Part shown: piece after piece, positions 54,553 to 63,471 of the stretch
Numbering within the stretch: the stretch's first letter is position 1
Layout: every line of letters starts with the position of its first letter
Assembly (NCBI RefSeq): GCF_001298265.1
Contig: NZ_LGSZ01000045.1
Span: forward strand, 103,109 to 167,108
Direction: 5' to 3'
DNA length: 64,000 nt
From: Allobosea vaviloviae
GTDB lineage: Bacteria > Pseudomonadota > Alphaproteobacteria > Rhizobiales > Beijerinckiaceae
Made by a program: the position numbers and the translations under genes
The notes under the pieces: model-generated
The model's database searches: none
What the model saw: only the letters and a program-made list of their open reading frames with translations
What the model was told of the DNA's origin: nothing

Positions 54553-55248
54553 TCAGCGCAGCGACCCGGCGAAGCCGGTGATCGCCTGGACGACGGTGCT
54601 CTCGCGGCCAATGAAGCCGTGATAGGCGCGGGCCTGGCAGGGATCGCCCGTTGACGACCCCCCATCGATCCAGAGCAGCCGGGCGCGGCTGCCGGCTCTC
54701 TGCGCGAATGCCTGCACCGACTCCGGCAAGGTGAAGCGACAACTGTCCTGGCGGTGCTGGATGATCAGCATCGGCGGCAATTGCGAGGGGTCGCCGAGTG
54801 ACGGCGAGGCCGCGTCGAGCATCGCCGACACGAAGACGATGCCATCCGGACGCTGGCCCAGCGTGCCCGAGACCTTCAGCGCCCCCCGGCTCATGGCCAC
54901 GACGACGACGCGTGGCGCAAGGCCGCGCATCAGCTCAACGGCCTTGGCCGGGTCGGCACCGGCGTCGAGCGTGATGCTGGCGATGCCGCTGCTCAGATAG
55001 GCGGCGCGCGTTCGAACGATCCAGTTGCCGCTGCGCGCCACGCTGCCGTCGGCGCCGATGCCGATATTGCCATCGCCGCCCGTCAGCAGCACGAGCCCAG
55101 CACGAGCCTTCCCGACGGGCTTGTTCAGAAGGGCCCTGCCGCCGCCGAAAAAGCCGCCGCCGAGATCAACGACCTCCTCCGAGCGCGCCGACGCGGCGAA
55201 CGCTGTGAGGGGGACGGACATAAGCAAGGCCAGGATCAAGGTCTTCAA
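54553..55248 (-). CDS. Exported alpha/beta-hydrolase-like protein
   Basis: This is a 231-residue protein with a Sec signal peptide (LLMSVPLTAFA-AS, cleavage at about residue 19). An A-M-S-R-G segment (VVVVAMSRGALK) fits the nucleophile elbow of alpha/beta hydrolases in a degenerate form, MLIIQHRQDSC carries an acidic candidate, and ARAYHGFIG a histidine. Substrate and activity are unknown. Its stop directly abuts the csaA stop with no gap, so the two transcripts must overlap at their 3' ends. Confidence 0.75.
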   Translation of the reverse strand: MKTLILALLMSVPLTAFAASARSEEVVDLGGGFFGGGRALLNKPVGKARAGLVLLTGGDGNIGIGADGSVARSGNWIVRTRAAYLSSGIASITLDAGADPAKAVELMRGLAPRVVVVAMSRGALKVSGTLGQRPDGIVFVSAMLDAASPSLGDPSQLPPMLIIQHRQDSCRFTLPESVQAFAQRAGSRARLLWIDGGSSTGDPCQARAYHGFIGRESTVVQAITGFAGSLR

Positions 55249-55508
55249 TGACGCTTCCCCTGTCGTTTCTTGTGGTTGGGAGCGACGCTAGTCCTGGTGT
55301 CCTCAGCTGTCCATCGCGGCCGGCGTCCGTTGCCATCACGCCGCAGCCGCAGCGATCTGCGGATAGAGATGGCGCGTGTTTTGACCGGCCATTCCCCAAG
55401 GTCGTGGCAGGCCTGTCTTCGCGGCCGATGTGGCCGACGCTGCAGGCGCGCATCTTGCGAGCAGCGTGATCGAGCCGTCCCAACGGTCGCTCGGCAGGAG
55501 CCTGATCC

Positions 55509-56867
55509 ATGATGAACCTGATGACGGGCGTGTTTCCGATCGGCGCCCACCTGGCGGGATGGCGACACCCTGATTCCTGGCCGCTTACGAACATGCGCCT
55601 CGATGTCTTCATCGAGATGGCAAAGCTCGCGGAGCGCGGCAAGTTCGACATGCTGTTCCTTGCCGACGGCAATGCGGTCCGCGCGATGGACGATCCCATC
55701 ATGTTCGTCGCCAACACGAACACCGACAGGCCCTCGACCTATGATCCCCTGATGATCCTCGCCGTGCTCGCGCAGCACACCACGCATATCGGTCTGTTCT
55801 GCACCGCCGTCACAACCTTCGATCAGCCCTATCTCCTGGCGCGTCGATTCGGTTCGCTGGATCATCTGAGCAACGGACGGGCCTGCTGGAACGTCGTCAC
55901 CGGAAACTACGAGGGCGACGCCCTGAATTTCGGCCATACCGAGCACGTCCCCAAGGACGAGCGCTACGAGCGCGCCGATGAATTCGTCACGATCTGCAAG
56001 GGCTTGTGGGATAGCTGGGCAGAAGACGCGTTCATCGAGGACAAGGCGAGCGGGCGTTTCCTCGACCCCGCCAAGGTGCAGCGCCTCAACCATGTCGGGA
56101 AGCACTACACGGTTCAGGGGCCGCTCAATGTCGCGCGGCTGCCGCAGGGCTATCCGGTGCTGGCCTCCGCAGGGCAATCGGAGGCCGGACGCGAGCTGGC
56201 GGCAAGGCACGCCGAAGTGATCTTCTCGGTGGCGCTCACGAAAGCCGAGGCGCAGGCCTTCTATCAGGATCAGAAGGCGCGCGTGGTGCGCCACGGCCGA
56301 AATCCCGATCACGTCCGGATCATGCCGGGCATCTCTGTCTACACCGGGACCAGCGAGGCGGAAGCAGATGAACTTTACGCGGAACTCCAGGAGCTGATCC
56401 CGTCGAATGTCGGCGTGGCGTCGCTCTCGAAATTCTGCCGCATGGATCTGTCTGGCTTCCCGATCGACGGTCCGCTTCCGGACCTGTCGGAGGAGGTGGT
56501 CGGCATGATGAGCTACCGCAAGTCGATCGATCAGATCGCCACGCAGCAAAATCTGACGATCCGGCAGATGTACAAGCTCATCGTGCCATCCGCCGGGCAC
56601 GTCACCTTCAAGGGCACCGTGGACCAGGTCGTCGATCAGATGGAGGACTGGTATCGCAGCAAGGCGGCGGACGGCTTCAATGTGAGCATGCCGGTCCTGC
56701 CGCGATCCTTGAACACCTTCGTCGATCTGGTGATCCCTGAATTGCAGCGGCGCGGCTTGTTCCGCACAGAGTATCCGCAAGGCAATCTGCGAAATATTCT
56801 CGGGCTTCCGACGCCCGAGCGCCAGATCAATCCGAATGGGGCGTGGCAGTTCCACAAGCCGGCGTGA
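55509..56867 (+). CDS. LLM class flavin-dependent monooxygenase (NtaA/SnaA type)
   Basis: This is a 452-residue TIM-barrel enzyme of the bacterial-luciferase superfamily. MDDPIMFVANTNTDRPSTYDPLMILAVLAQHT, LARRFGSLDHLSNGRACWNVVTGN and PVLASAGQSEAGRELAARHAEVIFSV are hallmarks of the nitrilotriacetate/pristinamycin monooxygenase subfamily. Such enzymes use reduced FMN from a separate reductase to oxidise C-N or C-S compounds. No reductase or transporter lies beside it, so the substrate is unknown. Divergent from the hydrolase across a 260-base gap in which I see no clear signal. Confidence 0.9.
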   Translation: MMNLMTGVFPIGAHLAGWRHPDSWPLTNMRLDVFIEMAKLAERGKFDMLFLADGNAVRAMDDPIMFVANTNTDRPSTYDPLMILAVLAQHTTHIGLFCTAVTTFDQPYLLARRFGSLDHLSNGRACWNVVTGNYEGDALNFGHTEHVPKDERYERADEFVTICKGLWDSWAEDAFIEDKASGRFLDPAKVQRLNHVGKHYTVQGPLNVARLPQGYPVLASAGQSEAGRELAARHAEVIFSVALTKAEAQAFYQDQKARVVRHGRNPDHVRIMPGISVYTGTSEAEADELYAELQELIPSNVGVASLSKFCRMDLSGFPIDGPLPDLSEEVVGMMSYRKSIDQIATQQNLTIRQMYKLIVPSAGHVTFKGTVDQVVDQMEDWYRSKAADGFNVSMPVLPRSLNTFVDLVIPELQRRGLFRTEYPQGNLRNILGLPTPERQINPNGAWQFHKPA

Positions 56868-56880
56868 GTCAGGCCCTGCC

Positions 56881-58332
56881 TCAGACCGGCAGCCGTATTG
56901 TCGCCCGCAACCCGCCCAGCGGAGAGTCTGCCAGGATGATGTCCCCCCCATGGGCACGGGCGATGTCGCGAGCGATGGCGAGCCCTAAGCCCGTGCCGCC
57001 GGAATCGACGTTGCGCGCCTCGTCGAGGCGGAAGAAGGGGCGGAAGACGTCCTCGCGCTGGTCGGCGGGGATGCCGGGGCCGTCATCGTCGATCATCACG
57101 ATAAGGTAGCGCGCGTCATGGGTGGCGCGGATGGCGATGCGGTCGCCGTAGCGGGCGGCGTTGGAGACCAGGTTCGTCATCAGGCGGCGGAAGGCGTCGG
57201 GCCTGACCACGACCAAGGGATCGCCGACCACGGTCAGCTCGGTCTGGTGGCCCTGACGCTCGGCATCCGACTTCAGCTCTTCCATCAGGGCGCGGATGTC
57301 TGTCTCGACGGCCGCCTCGCCGGCATCGCCGCGGGCGAAGGCGAGATAGTCCTCCAGCATGCGGGCCATCTCGTCGACGTCCTTTTCGAGCGCCTCGATC
57401 TCCGACGAGCGCTCCAGCAGGGCCAGCGAGAGCTTGAAGCGGGTCAGGATGGTGCGCAGATCGTGGCTGACGCCGTTGAGCATGGTCGTGCGCTCGCCGA
57501 CGGCGCGCTCGACGCGGCGCTTCATCTCGATGAAGGCGTTGCCGGCGCGGCGGACCTCGCGGGCGCCGCGCGGCCGGAATTCGGCGTCGCGGCCCTTGCC
57601 GAAGGCCTCGGCAGCGTCTGCGAGCTTGAGGATCGGCCGGATCTGGTTGCGCAGGAACAGAACCGCGATGGTCAGGAGGATGAGCGAGGTGCCGAGCATC
57701 CAGAGCAGGAAGATGTGGCTGTTGCTAGCGTAAGCCGAGTTGCGCCGCGTCAGGATGCGCATGACGTTGCTGCCCAGCTTGATCCGGATCTCGATCAGGC
57801 TGGAGCGGCCGACGGTGTCGAGCCAGAAGGGGCGGGCGACTTGGCTGGCGAGTTCAGTCGAGAGCGCGCTGTCGAGCAGCGAGAAGAACGGCCGCGGCCC
57901 CGGCGGCGGCAGGTCGGAATTGGGGATGATGTCGACATCCATGCCGAGGCGGTCGGCGGCGATGCGGGCGAGAATGCTGGCATCGGCATCCTGCGGATAG
58001 CTCTCATAGACGTCGATCATCATGGCGATGTCGGCCGAGACCGCCGAGGACAGCCGCTGCGTCACGGTCTGCCAGTGCCGCTCCATGAAGACATAGGCGA
58101 TGACGGATTGCAGCAGAACCACCGGCGCGATGACGATGACCAGCGCGCGTGGATACAGGCCCTTGGGCATGTAGCGGGCGATGACGTGCAGCGGGCGGCC
58201 CGCCCATTTGAGCAGGGGTTTCAGGCGATTGTTGAGGCGCAATCGCGAGCGGGCGACGGCCGCGCCCAGGCGTCCCATCGCGGAGGCGATGGCCGGGCCC
58301 GTGCCACGCCTGCCGGGCTGGACCTGCGTCAC
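56881..58332 (-). CDS. EnvZ-type sensor histidine kinase
   Basis: This is a 483-residue membrane kinase. TM1 is about 62-82, a periplasmic loop extends to about 205, and TM2 is about 206-228. A HAMP segment follows with RNQIRPILKLADAAEAFGKG. The H-box is GVSHDLRTILTRFKLSL with phosphoacceptor His290. The usual proline after D-L-R-T is isoleucine here (residue 295). The ATPase has N-box NLVSNAARYG, G1 DDDGPGI and G2 GGTGLGLAI. Its GTG start overlaps the stop of the response regulator (GTGA), so the two are coupled. The signal is unknown. Confidence 0.92.
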   Translation of the reverse strand: MTQVQPGRRGTGPAIASAMGRLGAAVARSRLRLNNRLKPLLKWAGRPLHVIARYMPKGLYPRALVIVIAPVVLLQSVIAYVFMERHWQTVTQRLSSAVSADIAMMIDVYESYPQDADASILARIAADRLGMDVDIIPNSDLPPPGPRPFFSLLDSALSTELASQVARPFWLDTVGRSSLIEIRIKLGSNVMRILTRRNSAYASNSHIFLLWMLGTSLILLTIAVLFLRNQIRPILKLADAAEAFGKGRDAEFRPRGAREVRRAGNAFIEMKRRVERAVGERTTMLNGVSHDLRTILTRFKLSLALLERSSEIEALEKDVDEMARMLEDYLAFARGDAGEAAVETDIRALMEELKSDAERQGHQTELTVVGDPLVVVRPDAFRRLMTNLVSNAARYGDRIAIRATHDARYLIVMIDDDGPGIPADQREDVFRPFFRLDEARNVDSGGTGLGLAIARDIARAHGGDIILADSPLGGLRATIRLPV

Positions 58333-59057
58333 GTCCGGTCCGTCACGAGGCGGTAGCCGACGCCGCGAACGGTCTGGAGATAGAGCGGATCGGCAGGGTC
58401 GCGTTCGATCTTGCGGCGCAGGCGGTTCATCTGCACGTCGACGGTGCGGTCATTGGCGGCGGTGCCTTGCGCCGCCAGTTCCTCGCGCGGGACGACCTCG
58501 CCGGCGCGCTCGGCGAGCGCGGTGAGGATCTCGCGCTCGCGCTCGGTCAGGCGGATCGGCTCCTCGCCCTTGCGCAATTCACCGCGCGAGAGCCCGTAGA
58601 GGAACGGCCCGAAGCGGACGAAATCGGGCCGGGGGCCGGACTGCGCCGTATCGACGACGATGGTCCGCTTCAGGATGTTGCCGAGCCGGAGCAGCAGTTC
58701 GCGCGGCTCGAAGGGCTTGCTGAGGTAATCGTCGACGCCGATCTCGAGGCCGTTGATCCGGTCCTTGCCGTCGGCGCGGGCCGTCAGCATCAGGATCGGC
58801 ACGGTGGACCCGATGCGCAGGCGGCGGGCGAAGTCGAAGCCGTTCTCGCCGGGCATCATGATGTCGAGGACCATGGCGTCGAAGACGAGGCGGGCGAGAC
58901 GCTGGTCCGCCTCCGCCGCATTGGCGGCCGTGGTGACGCGATAGCCGTTGTCGCCGAGAAAGCGCGCCAGGAGGTCGCGCAGGCGGCGATCGTCATCGAC
59001 CACGAGGATGTGGGGCGCCTCGTCTGGGAGCGGTTTGCGCGCCGGCAGTGCGGCCAT
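58329..59057 (-). CDS. OmpR-family response regulator
   Basis: This is a 242-residue regulator. The receiver domain has ILVVDDDRRLRD, the phosphorylated aspartate in MVLDIMMPGENGF, the threonine in LMLTAR and the lysine in DDYLSKPF. The C-terminal winged helix (about 155-240) contains REREILTALAERAG and RTVDVQMNRLRRKIERDP. It is the partner of the downstream-encoded kinase. Relatives in Hyphomicrobiales sit next to a MarR gene and ilvE, as here; the regulon cannot be read. Confidence 0.94.
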   Translation of the reverse strand: MAALPARKPLPDEAPHILVVDDDRRLRDLLARFLGDNGYRVTTAANAAEADQRLARLVFDAMVLDIMMPGENGFDFARRLRIGSTVPILMLTARADGKDRINGLEIGVDDYLSKPFEPRELLLRLGNILKRTIVVDTAQSGPRPDFVRFGPFLYGLSRGELRKGEEPIRLTEREREILTALAERAGEVVPREELAAQGTAANDRTVDVQMNRLRRKIERDPADPLYLQTVRGVGYRLVTDRT

Positions 59058-59127
59058 TGATCTTGCGCCTTATGTTCCTAAGCCGTGACGTCCGTCGTCG
59101 TGACGTCTGTCGTCCCGGGCTCGCGCC

Positions 59128-59649
59128 TCACCGCGGCGCGGCGAGGAAGCCCAGCACCTTGTGGCGTTCGGCGGGATCGATCAACCCTGCCAGGTAGAGC
59201 GCGACCGTTTGCGCCGCTTCCGGCGCGAGGTGTCCCAGCGCCTCGTTGATCCGCTTCGCCTGAAGCTGGACGAGGCGCAGCGCCAGATCCTGCCCCGATC
59301 CCGTGGCGTGCAGATGACGCTGGCGCTTGTCCTGGACTCCGGTGCGCTGCTCGACGAAGCCGGTCTCGACCAGCTCCTTGAGCACGCGGTTCAGGCTCTG
59401 CTTGGTGATCTTGAGAATGTCGAGCAGTTCGGCGATGGTCAGGCCCGGCCGTCTCAGGACGAAATGCAGGACGCGGTGGTGAGCGCGGCCGAAGCCGTAC
59501 TCGGCCAGGATCAGATCCGGACCGCCGACGAAATCGCGGTAGGCGAAGAACAGAAGCTCGATCAGGTCGTAGGGCACGCTTCCGGATACGACCTCACCCG
59601 ACAAGGCGGGCCCGCTCGCGGCGTCGGGTCGGGGCTGCGTCTGGGGCAT
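59128..59649 (-). CDS. MarR family transcriptional regulator
   Basis: This is a 173-residue regulator. The winged helix is at about residues 60-125 (FVLRRPGLTIAELLDILKITKQSLNRVLKELVETGFVEQRTGVQDKRQRHLHAT). The D-K-R-x-R wing motif is intact. It is divergent from ilvE, and the shared gap may contain its operator. The ligand is unknown. The response regulator gene starts 70 bases after its stop on the same strand. Confidence 0.92.
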   Translation of the reverse strand: MPQTQPRPDAASGPALSGEVVSGSVPYDLIELLFFAYRDFVGGPDLILAEYGFGRAHHRVLHFVLRRPGLTIAELLDILKITKQSLNRVLKELVETGFVEQRTGVQDKRQRHLHATGSGQDLALRLVQLQAKRINEALGHLAPEAAQTVALYLAGLIDPAERHKVLGFLAAPR

Positions 59650-59677
59650 CGCATCCGTCCTGAAATTTACGTCAGTG

Positions 59678-59765
59678 ATGTTGACATATCTCAGACGGAA
59701 GATTACCGGTCAAGCGCGCTGGACGACGGAATATGTCGCGAGACGATGTTGCAGCGCAGTATAAT
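59678..59765 (+). promoter_or_regulatory. Candidate ilvE promoter and MarR operator region
   Basis: A consensus TATAAT lies at 59760-59765, 88 bases upstream of ilvE, but no good -35 box is 16-18 bases before it. ATGTTGACAT (59678-59687) is a short dyad close to the MarR start and includes TTGACA. These are weak pattern matches only. Confidence 0.3.
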
Positions 59766-59852
59766 TCTGGCCTTTTGCCCCTCCCGCCATGGTGACGGTC
59801 GCGGGGGCTCCAACGGATCCACCAGGCCGGACGTGCAAGAGGAGCACCGCCC

Positions 59853-60740
59853 ATGTCAGTCATTCCTTTCGACCAGCGCGACGGCGTCATCTGGTTCGAC
59901 GGCAAGCTCGTGCCGTGGAAGGACGCGAAGATCCACGTACTGACCCATGGGCTGCATTACGGCTCCTGCGTGTTCGAGGGCGAGCGCTCCTATGACGGCG
60001 TGATCTACAAGGGCACCGAGCACTCCAAGCGCTTCCACGCCTCCGCCGAGATCATGGATTTCACGATTCCGTGGTCGGTCGCCGAGCTCGATGCCGCCAA
60101 GGCGCTCTGCCTGAAGGAGAACGGGCTGAAGGACGCCTATATCCGCCCGGTCGCCTGGCGCGGCTCGGAAATGATGGCGGTGTCGGGCATCAACAACACG
60201 ATCCATACCGCGATCGCGGTCTGGGAGTGGCCGAGCATGTTCGACATGGCGCAGAAGCTGAAGGGCGTGCGCCTCGACGTCGCCGCCTATCGCCGGCCCG
60301 ACCCGGCCTGCGCGCCGGTTCATGCCAAGGCGGCGGGGCTTTACATGATCTGCTCGCTGTCGAAGCACAAGGCGGAGCGCGCCGGCTATGCCGATGCGAT
60401 GATGCTCGACTGGGAAGGCAATGTCGCCGAATGCACCGGCGCCAACATCTTCTTCATCAAGGACGGCGTGATCCACACCCCCCTGGCCGACCGCTTCCTC
60501 AACGGGCTGACGCGCCAGTCGGTGATCGAGCAGTGCAAGAAGCGCGGCTTCGAGGTGATCGAGCGCCGCATCCGCCCGGAGGAGCTGGAAGGCTTCAACG
60601 AGTGCTTCATCACCGGCTCGGCCGCCGAGGTGACTCTGGTCTCCGAGATCGGTCCGTATTCCTTCATCACCGGCAATATGGGCAAGGTGATCATGGAGGA
60701 TTACTCTGACGCGGTTCGGCCAAAGTCGAAGGCGGCGTGA
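59853..60740 (+). CDS. ilvE: Branched-chain amino acid aminotransferase
   Basis: This is a 295-residue PLP enzyme of fold type IV that interconverts leucine, isoleucine and valine with their 2-oxoacids. VLTHGLHYGSCVFEGERSYDG, the PLP lysine near HAKAAGLYMICSLSKHKAERAGYADAMMLD, ECTGANIFFI and GLTRQSVIEQCKKRGFEV are the family blocks. RBS AGAGGAG lies 12 bases before the ATG. It is transcribed away from a MarR gene, which may control it. Confidence 0.95.
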   Translation: MSVIPFDQRDGVIWFDGKLVPWKDAKIHVLTHGLHYGSCVFEGERSYDGVIYKGTEHSKRFHASAEIMDFTIPWSVAELDAAKALCLKENGLKDAYIRPVAWRGSEMMAVSGINNTIHTAIAVWEWPSMFDMAQKLKGVRLDVAAYRRPDPACAPVHAKAAGLYMICSLSKHKAERAGYADAMMLDWEGNVAECTGANIFFIKDGVIHTPLADRFLNGLTRQSVIEQCKKRGFEVIERRIRPEELEGFNECFITGSAAEVTLVSEIGPYSFITGNMGKVIMEDYSDAVRPKSKAA

Positions 60741-60782
60741 GCGCCTTTGGCCGGCGCGGCCGTTAAGTAGCAACGCACCGCC

Positions 60783-60812
60783 ATCCCGGGCGCCCGAAGG
60801 GTCGCCCGGGAT
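60783..60812. terminator. Bidirectional GC hairpin between ilvE and DUF1176 gene
   Basis: ATCCCGGGCG (60783-60792) and CGCCCGGGAT (60803-60812) pair perfectly around a ten-base loop, between two convergent genes. The sequence resembles the ends of the CATCCCGG-type palindrome at 62362-62466, so it may be a shortened copy. No T-run follows. Confidence 0.55.
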
Positions 60813-60830
60813 CGATCGTCACGCCAGACG

Positions 60831-61907
60831 CTATTTATCAGCGCTGCGAAACAGCGTGATCCAGTCGTCGCCGGGGAGAAGGCGGCACTCGCTCATCTCG
60901 CTCAGCTGGAGGATGGCGAAGCGCTTGCCGTCCCAGCCATAGGAGCCCGAACTGCCGCAATCGCCGAGGCCCCTTGCCTTGGCGTAGAAGCTGACGCGGC
61001 CCGTCCGGGAATCGAAATCGGCATTGACCAGCTCGTTGGTCGGCTTGCTCCCAGCACCCTCGAAGGCAGCCGGTCTCGCCTTGGCGACGTCGCGCCCATC
61101 GACCAGCCAGAACTGGCTCGAGACATTGTAGGCGCCACGCGAGCAGGCGATGGCGACAAGGCGGAGCGTGTTGTCCAGTGCCCAGGCTTCGTCGGTGTCG
61201 GCGAAGCTGTCGGGCATGTCCTCGCAGCTGTCGGGCGCGCGCCGTTTGATCTCGGCCCGCATGGCCTTGATCAGCGCCGAGGCCTCTGCCTTGGGGAGGG
61301 CCTTGCCAGAGGCCGGTTTGCTGGCGATCACGGGCAGGACCGGGGCAGCCGGCGCGGTGCCGGTCGCGCCCTTGCGGATCAGGGCGGTCGGCGTGTTCAG
61401 CCGGCCCTGCTGCTCGTCGATCCAGAGCATCGCCGCGACCGAGCCGGCGAGGGAAACCTTGAAGCTCCCCGATTCGATCCCGGCCGTCAAAATCGTCGCC
61501 TTGCGTGCGGCCGCGATCAGCGCCTCAGCCTCCGCGAGCGGGATCGCGATCTCCGCGACCTCGCCGTCGATGCTGGTCGCCTGAAGCGGCCGCCCGGCTG
61601 CGGGGAAGGGCGCGCCATCCAACGCCAGCGCGATGGTGAAGCTCGGTTTCAGCTTCTGGGCCCGCAGCTTCAGCGCCAGGGTCGGGGCGCCATCGGGGCC
61701 GGCCGGACGGTCGAGGCGCAGGAAGGCGATCTCGTCCTCGGTCCTGCCGGGCAGCGACAGCGCGGTGCAGGATTTCGTGTTGTCGCAGCCCGCGATCCAA
61801 TCTCGGAAAGTCTTGATCGGACCGATCTGGGCTTGGGCGGCGGTCACGGAGGCCAGCGTCAGCGCGCAAGCAAGCAGCGCGCGTTCAAGTCCAACGCGCG
61901 GCCGCAT
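60831..61907 (-). CDS. DUF1176 domain-containing exported protein
   Basis: This is a 358-residue protein with a signal peptide (cleavage near TAAQA-QI at about residue 27). KTFRDWIAGCDNTKSCTALSL is the conserved start of DUF1176, GDCGSSGSYGWDG and FAILQLSEMSECR its conserved end, and six or more cysteines suggest disulfides in the periplasm. The function is unknown. Its first 23 bases overlap the end of moaE, so it may be translated from the moaE message. Confidence 0.87.
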   Translation of the reverse strand: MRPRVGLERALLACALTLASVTAAQAQIGPIKTFRDWIAGCDNTKSCTALSLPGRTEDEIAFLRLDRPAGPDGAPTLALKLRAQKLKPSFTIALALDGAPFPAAGRPLQATSIDGEVAEIAIPLAEAEALIAAARKATILTAGIESGSFKVSLAGSVAAMLWIDEQQGRLNTPTALIRKGATGTAPAAPVLPVIASKPASGKALPKAEASALIKAMRAEIKRRAPDSCEDMPDSFADTDEAWALDNTLRLVAIACSRGAYNVSSQFWLVDGRDVAKARPAAFEGAGSKPTNELVNADFDSRTGRVSFYAKARGLGDCGSSGSYGWDGKRFAILQLSEMSECRLLPGDDWITLFRSADK

Positions 61908-62355
61908 CGTCGTCCTCCTGCTTCGCCTCGACCCAGCCGCCGACCGTGCCGTCGGCGAGGTGCTCGCGCTTCCAAAAGGGAGCGCGGGTCTTGAGGTAGT
62001 CCATCATGAAATCGGCGGCCTCGAAGGCGGCGCGGCGATGGGCGGAGGTTGCGATCACCAGCACGATCTGGTCGCCCGGCTTCACCAGCCCGTAGCGGTG
62101 GATGGCGAGCAGGCCCATCAGCGGCCAGCGCGCGGCGGCTTGCGCGGCGACGCGTGCGATCTCGGCCTCGGCCATGCCGGGGTAGTGTTCCAGTTCCAGC
62201 GCCGCCAGCGTTGCGCCCTCGTCGCGGCAGAGCCCGGTGAAGCTGACGACGGCGCCGATGTCGCGGCGGCCAGCCGAGATCGCGGCGATCTCGGCGGCGA
62301 GATCGAAATCCTCGCGCTGGATGCGGATGACGGGGGTCAACGTGTTTGCTCCCAT
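61885..62355 (-). CDS. moaE: Molybdopterin synthase catalytic subunit
   Basis: This is a 156-residue enzyme that, with MoaD, inserts two sulfurs into precursor Z to make molybdopterin. GAVVSFTGLCRDEG, LELEHYPGMAEAEI, IHRYGLVKPGDQIVLV and the catalytic lysines in DYLKTRAPFWKREHLADG are conserved. moaD lies upstream on the same strand, with a palindromic repeat filling the gap and ending six bases before the moaE ATG. No clear RBS is left outside the repeat. Confidence 0.94.
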   Translation of the reverse strand: MGANTLTPVIRIQREDFDLAAEIAAISAGRRDIGAVVSFTGLCRDEGATLAALELEHYPGMAEAEIARVAAQAAARWPLMGLLAIHRYGLVKPGDQIVLVIATSAHRRAAFEAADFMMDYLKTRAPFWKREHLADGTVGGWVEAKQEDDDAAARWT

Positions 62356-62361
62356 CGCGCC

Positions 62362-62466
62362 GTCATCCCGGACGGAGCAAAGCGGAGATCCGGGATCCAT
62401 TCCTGAGCCCATCTCGGAGAGGTTCCGGAATGGATCCCGGGTCTCCCTCCGGTCGCCCGGGATGAC
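62362..62466. repeat. Dispersed palindromic repeat, CATCCCGG type
   Basis: The ends GTCATCCCGG and CCGGGATGAC pair. Inner segments GATCCGGGATCCATTCC and GGAATGGATCCCGGGTC also pair. It occupies nearly the whole gap between moaD and moaE and stops six bases from the moaE start codon. Confidence 0.88.
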
Positions 62467-62496
62467 ACGCACTTTTTGGCGACGATCATGGAGGGC

Positions 62497-62796
62497 TCAG
62501 CCGCCCGTCATCGGCGGGAAGAAGGCGATCTCGCGGGCGCCCGCAATACTGGCGCCCGGTTTGACATGGGTCTGGTTGATCGCGGCGCGGACCAGCGTCT
62601 CGTTTTCGAAGGCGGCCGCATAACCCTCGTCACGGGTCTTCAGCCAGCGCACGAGATCGAGCACGGTCTCAATGCCTTCGGGCAGCTCGACCTGTTCGTC
62701 CGCCATGCCGACGCGCTCCCGCACCCAGGCGAAATAGACCAGCCTGACGCTGCGGGCCTGAGCAGCCGGAGCCGATGTCGCGAGAGCCTGTGTCAT
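62497..62796 (-). CDS. moaD: Molybdopterin synthase sulfur carrier subunit
   Basis: This is a 99-residue ubiquitin-like protein. VRLVYFAWVRERVGMADEQVELP is the family start, TLVRAAINQTHV lies in the middle, and the chain ends in the thiocarboxylated G-G (FFPPMTGG). About 15 extra residues precede the fold. Its ATG overlaps the stop of pgsA (ATGA). Confidence 0.93.
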   Translation of the reverse strand: MTQALATSAPAAQARSVRLVYFAWVRERVGMADEQVELPEGIETVLDLVRWLKTRDEGYAAAFENETLVRAAINQTHVKPGASIAGAREIAFFPPMTGG

Positions 62797-63413
62797 GGTT
62801 CGCGAAGATCCTCTTCGACCATGTGGCGGATGCCGGCGTTGAAATAATCCCAACCGGTATAGATGGTCAGCCCGGCCGCGATCCACAGCATGACGATGCC
62901 GATCTGCGTGTTGTGCGGCAGCACCTTGTCGCCGGCCGGCCCCGCGACGAGGAAGCCCAGCGCCAGAAGCTGCGCCGTCGTCTTCCATTTCGCGATGCGG
63001 CTAACGGGCACGCTGACCTTGAGCTCGGCCAGGAACTCGCGCAGCCCCGAGACCAGGATCTCGCGGCAGAGGATGACGATGGCCGCCCAGAGCGACCAGC
63101 CATGGATGGTGCCGTCGGCGACCAGCATGAGCAGCAGCGCGCAGACGAGCAGCTTGTCGGCGATCGGATCGAGCATACGGCCAATCGCCGATTGCTGGCT
63201 CCAAGCCCGCGCGATCCAACCGTCGAAGAAATCCGTGACGGCCGCCAGCACATAGATCGCCAGCGCAATCCAGCGGACCCAGTCATCCTTGGGCCAGTAC
63301 AATAGCCCGACAAGGGCCGGGATCGCCAGGATCCGGCCGTAGGTGAGCAGGTTGGGCAGGGACCAGGGCCCGCGCCGCCTGATGGCATCTGGAAGAATCG
63401 TCACGATGATCAC
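62793..63413 (-). CDS. pgsA: CDP-diacylglycerol-glycerol-3-phosphate 3-phosphatidyltransferase
   Basis: This is a 206-residue membrane enzyme that makes phosphatidylglycerol phosphate. The CDP-alcohol phosphotransferase signature D-G-x2-A-R-x8-G-x3-D-x3-D is seen as DFFDGWIARAWSQQSAIGRMLDPIADK. About four to five helices flank it, and NLLTYGRILAIPAL is the usual start. GTG at 63413 or TTG at 63416 are both possible starts; RBS evidence is poor. It lies between uvrC and moaD. Confidence 0.93.
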   Translation of the reverse strand: MIIVTILPDAIRRRGPWSLPNLLTYGRILAIPALVGLLYWPKDDWVRWIALAIYVLAAVTDFFDGWIARAWSQQSAIGRMLDPIADKLLVCALLLMLVADGTIHGWSLWAAIVILCREILVSGLREFLAELKVSVPVSRIAKWKTTAQLLALGFLVAGPAGDKVLPHNTQIGIVMLWIAAGLTIYTGWDYFNAGIRHMVEEDLREP

Positions 63414-63471
63414 CAAAGCAGCGGGCTCGTGACAGCGTCAACACGCAATGCGGCGACTTTGCCATTCATCG

